NCBI GenBank assembly: GCA_020445005.1
Contig: JAGRHM010000456.1
Location: forward strand, 1-10,716
Direction: 5' to 3'
Origin: Candidatus Competibacteraceae bacterium
GTDB lineage: Bacteria; Pseudomonadota; Gammaproteobacteria; Competibacterales; Competibacteraceae
Length of the DNA: 10,716 bases
In this document: positions 6,477-10,716 of the stretch, piece after piece
Layout: each line of letters opens with the position of its first letter
Position numbering within the stretch: the stretch's first letter is position 1
Program-made: the position numbers and the translations under genes
The notes under the pieces: generated by a model
The model's database searches: none
Told to the model about the DNA's origin: nothing
The model's input: the letters and a program-made list of their open reading frames with translations, nothing else

Positions 6477-8980
6477 CTCCACTTTTCTGGAAGGCGTTGC
6501 TGCGGCATCCGCTGCGCCATCCCTGGCAATTGAGCTTGGCCATTCTGGGCATTGCCCTGGGCGTCGCGGTCGTGGTGGCGGTGGATTTGGCCAATGCCAG
6601 CGCCCGCCGGAGTTTCGACCTGGCGATGGAGCGAATCAGCGGCGCTGCAACCCACCGTATCGTCGGCGGTTCCGAGGGTGTGCCGGAAACGCTGTATGTG
6701 CAACTGCGGGTCGAGCAGGGTCTCCGTCCTGCCGCGCCAGTAATCACCGGCTATTTACCCAATGCGGACCGACCGGGTCAACTTTTGCAGATTCTTGGCG
6801 TCGATCCCTTCGCCGAAGGGTCGTTTCGAGAGGCCGCCGCTGATTTGACCAACGGCAACTTTGATTTGGGCGCTTTGCTGTTGAATGCGGATGCTGCGCT
6901 GTTACCGGAGTCACTAGGCGCGCAAGTGACCTTGAAGCGCGGCGAACAACGATTCCCATTGCAAAGTGTTGGAACGTTGCGCGGACCCGAATTGGACGGG
7001 TTGGTCATTGTCGACCTGGCGACGGCGCAACATCTGCTCGGTCTGCCAGGACGTTTGAGTCACATCGATCTTATCCTGCCCGACAGTTCCGTTAGCGAGG
7101 GGCGGGCCGCGATATTGCGCTCCGAATTGCCTCCCGACCTGCAGCTGGAGCAACCGGATGAACGCAACCAGGCGATGGCGAATTTAAGCGCCTCCTTTTC
7201 CCTGAATCTGACGGCGATGAGCCTGCTAGCGCTGGTCGTTGGCATGTTCCTGATCTATAACGCCATCAGTTTCTCAGTAGTGCAGCGCCGCGCCCTGCTG
7301 GGGATGTTACGGGCGCTGGGCGTCAGCCGCCGGGAACTGTTGATAGGCATATTAGGCGAGGCGTTGTTACTGGGTCTGGCGGGTACATTACTGGGGGAAT
7401 TGCTGGGGCTTTGGTTGGGTTCCGGACTAGTGAATCTGGTCACCCGCACTATCAATGACCTTTATTACGTCCTCAGCATCCGCGCGTTCTTCGTCGATCC
7501 GGGTTCGTTAGCCAAGGGCGCGACCCTAGGCGTGTTGGCCACATTGGCCGCGGCCTGGCTGCCGGCGTGCGAGGCGGCGGATGCTCCACCCGGTGCTGTT
7601 TTAAGTCGCGCTTATTTGGAAAGCCGTTGGCGCGCATCTTTACCGCGTTTCTTGCTGGTCGGACTGGCATTATTGGGCGCAGGAGGTCTAGTGTTGCTCT
7701 TTTCCCACTCGCTGGTCACTGGTTTCATCGGACTGTTCCTGCTAATTCTCGGTTGCGCGTTGCTGACGCCGCCGTTGGTGGTGAGTCTGGTGCGATTGAG
7801 TCAGCCATTGACTACCCGGTTGGGATTGCTGGCGCGCATGGCCAACCGGGATGTTGTCCGCCATCTCAGCCGCACCGGCATTGCAGTTGCCGCGCTGATG
7901 GTGGCGTTCTCCGCTACCGTGGGCGTGGGCGTGATGGTGGACAGTTTCCGGGAGGGGGTGGCGATCTGGATCAATGACTTGCTGAATGCCGATCTGTACA
8001 TTGCTCCGCCCGGCATCGAGGATAGCAGAGGCCGTTCAGAAGCCGTGACCGCTGAGGCGCTGGCGGTATTACGGAGTGAACCAGGCGTGGTGGCGGTTTC
8101 CACCTATCGGGGAAACCGGGTTGATCTGGATGGCCGCCCGGTCATTCTGATCGCCGCTGATCTCGCGTCGGCCTCTCAGGCAGGTTATCGACTTGTCAAC
8201 GGTGATGCCGATTCAGCATGGCGCGCGTTCCAAACCGGTGAAGCAGTGCTGATCTCGGAACCACTGGCTTATCGACGCCAAATCACGGTCGGCGATGCGC
8301 TGGAATTGCCGACTGATCAGGGTCCGCATACTTTTCCTATCGCCGGGGTGTTTCTGGACTATGGTTCGGAACACGGGCGGATTCTGCTACATCGGTCCGG
8401 CTATGCGCGCTATTGGTGTGATCCAACCATCGGTTCAGTGGCCGTGTTCGCCGCGCCAGGTGAGAATCTGGCGGTATTGCGCGAGCGGTTGCAGAATCGA
8501 CTGAGCGCAACCCAGCCTTTAATTTTTCGTTCCAATCGCGACATTCAACGTCGCACTCTGGACATCTTCGATCGGACGTTCACCATTACTAACGTACTAC
8601 GATTACTAGCGATTCTGGTAGCGATGGTAGGAGTATTGAGCGCCTTAATGGCCTTGCAACTGGAGCGGGTGCGGGAATTTGCAGTGTTGCGAACGACTGG
8701 GATGACGGCAGGCGAAATCGGTGGGTTGGTGTCGTTGCAAACCGGCTTCATGGGCGCGGCTGCCGGACTGTTAGCCATCCCGACGGGACTACTGCTGGCG
8801 GCAGTGCTAATTTTCGTCATCAACCGCCGGGCGTTTGGCTGGAGTTTGCCATTCGAGGCCAATCCGCTGTTGTTACTGGAAACGCTGGCGTTAGCCATTT
8901 GCGCGGCGCTGCTTGCTGGACTTTACCCGATCTGGCGCATGACTCGCGCCCGGCCTGCCGAGGCGTTGCGGACGGAGTGA
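6473..8980 (+). CDS. FtsX/YbbP-like ABC transporter permease, 835 residues
   Basis: This inner-membrane permease has about ten predicted transmembrane segments: near residues 20-40, 249-270, 290-316, 348-365, 391-410, 415-437, 466-488, 707-730, 756-783 and 801-822. Two large periplasmic domains (about 41-248 and 489-706) precede two FtsX cores, which makes it a tandem MacB/LolC-like permease in one chain, like YbbP (about 800 residues). The C-terminus RARPAEALRTE is the standard FtsX coupling tail; the matching motif after the first core (ADAPPGAVLSRA, 369-380) is degenerate. Segments 5-6 form the linker pair between the halves. With a single fused permease, the ATPase dimer would contact both halves of one polypeptide. 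The expected task is extraction or release of a lipid or hydrophobic molecule at the periplasmic face; the substrate is unknown. The ATG lies within the ATPase stop overlap, and GAGAGGAG just upstream (6463-6470) is a good ribosome-binding site. Confidence 0.92.
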   Translation: MTPLFWKALLRHPLRHPWQLSLAILGIALGVAVVVAVDLANASARRSFDLAMERISGAATHRIVGGSEGVPETLYVQLRVEQGLRPAAPVITGYLPNADRPGQLLQILGVDPFAEGSFREAAADLTNGNFDLGALLLNADAALLPESLGAQVTLKRGEQRFPLQSVGTLRGPELDGLVIVDLATAQHLLGLPGRLSHIDLILPDSSVSEGRAAILRSELPPDLQLEQPDERNQAMANLSASFSLNLTAMSLLALVVGMFLIYNAISFSVVQRRALLGMLRALGVSRRELLIGILGEALLLGLAGTLLGELLGLWLGSGLVNLVTRTINDLYYVLSIRAFFVDPGSLAKGATLGVLATLAAAWLPACEAADAPPGAVLSRAYLESRWRASLPRFLLVGLALLGAGGLVLLFSHSLVTGFIGLFLLILGCALLTPPLVVSLVRLSQPLTTRLGLLARMANRDVVRHLSRTGIAVAALMVAFSATVGVGVMVDSFREGVAIWINDLLNADLYIAPPGIEDSRGRSEAVTAEALAVLRSEPGVVAVSTYRGNRVDLDGRPVILIAADLASASQAGYRLVNGDADSAWRAFQTGEAVLISEPLAYRRQITVGDALELPTDQGPHTFPIAGVFLDYGSEHGRILLHRSGYARYWCDPTIGSVAVFAAPGENLAVLRERLQNRLSATQPLIFRSNRDIQRRTLDIFDRTFTITNVLRLLAILVAMVGVLSALMALQLERVREFAVLRTTGMTAGEIGGLVSLQTGFMGAAAGLLAIPTGLLLAAVLIFVINRRAFGWSLPFEANPLLLLETLALAICAALLAGLYPIWRMTRARPAEALRTE

Positions 8981-8989
8981 ATATTCGCC

Positions 8990-10150
8990 ATGAATAAACG
9001 CTATGGGTGGTATGGCCTATTGCTGGTTGGACTTGGCGTGACGCTGACGGTTTACCTCACGCGCCCCCACCTCAAAACGGTTGAGGGCGTCACCGTCGGC
9101 ACAGCACTGGGCGGCGACGATAACGCCGGCTATCAGCGCGCTTACCAGCCCCGTCCCTTTCGTTTCCCGGATGATCATGGACCGCATCCGGAATTTCGCA
9201 ACGAGTGGTGGTATGTAACGGGCAATCTGGCGGATACAACCGGTCGGTCCTTCGGCTATCAATTAACTCTGTTTCGTATCGCCTTAAGTCCTGATCCGCC
9301 AGCAATGGATTCGGCCTGGCGCACGAATCAGGTTTACATGGGCCACTTCGCGCTGACGGATGTCGTCAACGAAAAGCATTATGGTTTCGAACGATTCAGC
9401 CGGGGCGCGGTCGGTCTGGCTGGGGCGCAGGCGAGGCCGTTTCGGGTCTGGCTGGAAGATTGGGCATTGGCCGGGACTGCAGTGGATGCTTTCCCCATGC
9501 GGCTGCGGGCGCAGGATGGCGGCATTACGCTCAATCTGACGCTTGAAGCCGGCAAGCCCGTCGTCTTGCAAGGCGACCGAGGGTTGAGTCAGAAAAGCGC
9601 CGAACCCGGTAATGCGTCGTATTACTATTCCCATACCCGATTGCCGACGACCGGCGCGATTGCCCTAAATGGGCAAGTCTTCCAGGTGCAAGGCTCCAGT
9701 TGGCTGGATCGGGAGTGGAGCACCAGCGATCTGGGACCGGAGCAAAGCGGCTGGGACTGGTTCGCGCTGCAACTCGACGATGGACGTGACCTCATGTTCT
9801 ACCGCTTGCGTCTAAAAAACGGCGGCATGGATACGTTCAGCAAGGGCGTGCTGGTTGACCAGAAAGGTCAGGCGCGTCTCCTGCGGTGGGGTGCAGTGGA
9901 TGTGCAACCTTTGGGTGAATGGATCAGTCCGCAGACTGGGGACCGGTATCCGGCGGGTTGGCGGTTGCGGTTGCCTGACGAAAAGCTGGATTTGACGGTG
10001 ACGCCGAAAGTAGCGGATCAGGAAATGCGGCTGACCGTGCGTTATTGGGAAGGAGCGGTGGCGGTGACCGGTCGCACCGGGGGGCGTCCCATTCAGGGAC
10101 AAGGTTATCTGGAGATGACGCGGTATGAACTTTTCCTGTCAAAGAAATAG
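8990..10150 (+). CDS. AttH/CrtC-like lipocalin-fold protein, membrane-anchored
   Basis: The 386-residue protein carries the family hallmarks FPDDHGPHPEFRNEWWYVTGNL region (start at about residue 59) and SWLDREWST (about 237-245), seen in hydroxyneurosporene synthase/carotenoid 1,2-hydratase (CrtC) and AttH. NE1406 of Nitrosomonas europaea, a structurally studied relative, has a two-domain lipocalin fold proposed to act in lipid metabolism. Residues about 7-23 are one hydrophobic segment without a clear signal-peptidase site, so I expect an N-terminal anchor with the barrel in the periplasm. It starts 9 bases after the permease stop and surely belongs to the operon. In context it could accept or present a hydrophobic ligand for the ABC complex, as LolA does for LolCDE. 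No carotenoid genes are visible, so an enzymatic carotenoid hydratase role is not supported here. 'Carotenoid 1,2-hydratase' labels in databases should be read with that caution. Confidence 0.88.
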   Translation: MNKRYGWYGLLLVGLGVTLTVYLTRPHLKTVEGVTVGTALGGDDNAGYQRAYQPRPFRFPDDHGPHPEFRNEWWYVTGNLADTTGRSFGYQLTLFRIALSPDPPAMDSAWRTNQVYMGHFALTDVVNEKHYGFERFSRGAVGLAGAQARPFRVWLEDWALAGTAVDAFPMRLRAQDGGITLNLTLEAGKPVVLQGDRGLSQKSAEPGNASYYYSHTRLPTTGAIALNGQVFQVQGSSWLDREWSTSDLGPEQSGWDWFALQLDDGRDLMFYRLRLKNGGMDTFSKGVLVDQKGQARLLRWGAVDVQPLGEWISPQTGDRYPAGWRLRLPDEKLDLTVTPKVADQEMRLTVRYWEGAVAVTGRTGGRPIQGQGYLEMTRYELFLSKK

Positions 10151-10151
10151 C

Positions 10152-10175
10152 GCATTAACCGATAAGGTTCGATGC
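10152..10175. other. Weak inverted repeat between convergent genes
   Basis: GCAT-T-AACC, loop GATAA, GGTT-CG-ATGC can form an 8-pair stem with unpaired bases on both sides. It sits 1 base after the lipocalin stop, where an end of transcription is expected, but there is no T-run on either strand, so it is at best a processing or weak termination structure. The rest of the 55-base gap to the convergent gene shows nothing recognisable. Confidence 0.2.
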
Positions 10176-10205
10176 ATCAATCATTACACCAAGCACTGAC
10201 TCTAT

Positions 10206-10658
10206 TCACTGTCCGTCGGAACCATACATTTCTATGACGCCATTCTCGCGGACAATCCATGCCTCAATGGCGCCCGCCTCCAGATAAAGTTGTGTTTTCT
10301 CCATGAGTTCATCATTCGTATTAGAAGGGGAGGCGACTTCGATACACAGCTCTGGCGCTTGTGGATAGGGGGTTGCATCGCCATAGGTCTCCAGAAACGC
10401 CAGCGAATACCACACGACATCCGCTACTTTCACGCCTTGAGGCGTCAATACCGAACATTCAATCGACGCCTCGCCACCCAGTTTCTGCTCCAGCAACGCG
10501 CCGATTCTGAACTGGATCCGGGAATGCCGATTCGTCGCCGGACTCATCGAAAACTCCACCTTACCCTTTGCGTTTAACTCCAGCTTAAAAGGCAAATTTC
10601 GCAAGTATGGATTGTTTACCACTTCCCGCCATTTTTCCGTCAACTCTGTTGCATCCAT
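10206..10658 (-). CDS. Uma2 family (DUF820) PD-(D/E)XK-fold protein
   Basis: This 150-residue protein is recognisable by VKVADVVWYS (77-84) followed by APELCIEVASPSN (101-113), then EKTQLYLEAGAIEAWIV (120-136). This is the Uma2 pattern ('PDV... PELvvEVlSPS... K..lY..aGv.eyW'). Presumed active-site residues are Asp80, Glu107 and Lys121, with His45 near the N-terminal helix. All are present, so the nuclease-like core looks intact. It is shorter than the 180-200-residue cyanobacterial members but appears complete. The start at 10656-10658 has a strong ribosome-binding site (TGGAGG, 10665-10670). Function is unknown: Uma2 proteins are often multicopy, and nuclease activity is assumed from fold rather than shown for this branch. 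It is convergent with the lipocalin gene and probably unrelated to the flanking operons. Confidence 0.88.
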   Translation of the reverse strand: MDATELTEKWREVVNNPYLRNLPFKLELNAKGKVEFSMSPATNRHSRIQFRIGALLEQKLGGEASIECSVLTPQGVKVADVVWYSLAFLETYGDATPYPQAPELCIEVASPSNTNDELMEKTQLYLEAGAIEAWIVRENGVIEMYGSDGQ

Positions 10659-10664
10659 CCTGTG

Positions 10665-10670
10665 CCTCCA
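10665..10670 (-). promoter_or_regulatory. Strong Shine-Dalgarno site of the Uma2 gene
   Basis: TGGAGG lies 6 bases before the ATG at 10656-10658 and fixes the start. The remaining bases to the window end (10671-10716) hold no gene I can recognise. Confidence 0.6.
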
Positions 10671-10716
10671 CTAGCGGTTTATTCCCCGTTGCCGCCTGAC
10701 CTCGAACAGAAAAATT

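Noticed and set aside
8990..10150. Genuine carotenoid 1,2-hydratase of a carotenoid pathway
   Set aside because: Family resemblance exists, but the operon partners are an ABC ATPase and permease and no carotenoid biosynthesis gene is in view; an AttH-like transport-associated lipocalin fits better.
10152..10175. Rho-independent terminator
   Set aside because: The stem is short and interrupted and no T-tract follows on either strand, so it is listed only as a weak inverted repeat.

Overview
The window is proteobacterial DNA of moderately high GC. I infer a gammaproteobacterium, or less likely a betaproteobacterium, because the exopolysaccharide gene set is of the exosortase A (XrtA)/PEP-CTERM type found in aquatic and sludge members of those classes. 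A Competibacter-like organism would fit, but no sequence here proves the genus. There are nine protein genes, no RNA gene, no insertion sequence and no CRISPR array. No gene-free stretch exceeds about 130 bases.

Left half, minus strand (5656 down to 1): five genes read leftwards, in the order usual for XrtA exopolysaccharide loci. They are a short lipoprotein polysaccharide-export (Wza-type) protein, a Wzz/GumC-like chain-length determinant, a separate CpsD/CapB-type tyrosine autokinase, a PEP-CTERM-system outer-membrane beta-barrel protein, and a GspE/ExeA-like AAA ATPase whose C-terminus lies beyond base 1. Together they form the envelope-spanning and regulatory part of a capsule or biofilm polysaccharide exporter. 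The glycosyltransferases, deacetylase and exosortase itself would be expected further left, outside the window. Two oddities stand out. The beta-barrel gene carries an apparent one-base deletion near 986. The kinase tail is a (Tyr-Gly)n tract encoded by a near-perfect hexanucleotide microsatellite.

Middle (5657-5783): a 127-base divergent intergenic region with an AT-rich core, an imperfect palindrome and a perfect TATAAT facing the polysaccharide operon.

Right half, plus strand (5784-10150): a tight three-gene operon of a LolD/YbbA-type ABC ATPase, an 835-residue FtsX-type permease that overlaps it by 4 bases, and a membrane-anchored AttH/CrtC-like lipocalin-fold protein 9 bases downstream. 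The architecture resembles LolCDE plus LolA, or the Agrobacterium AttE-H set. It suggests extraction or transfer of a lipid or other hydrophobic molecule at the outer face of the inner membrane.

Right edge, minus strand (10658-10206): a stand-alone Uma2 (DUF820) PD-(D/E)XK-fold protein, convergent with the lipocalin gene.

Most of the window is a recognisable locus rather than a new system. The parts that most deserve a second look are the tyrosine microsatellite, the frameshift, and the poorly understood ABC-permease-lipocalin operon facing the exopolysaccharide operon.
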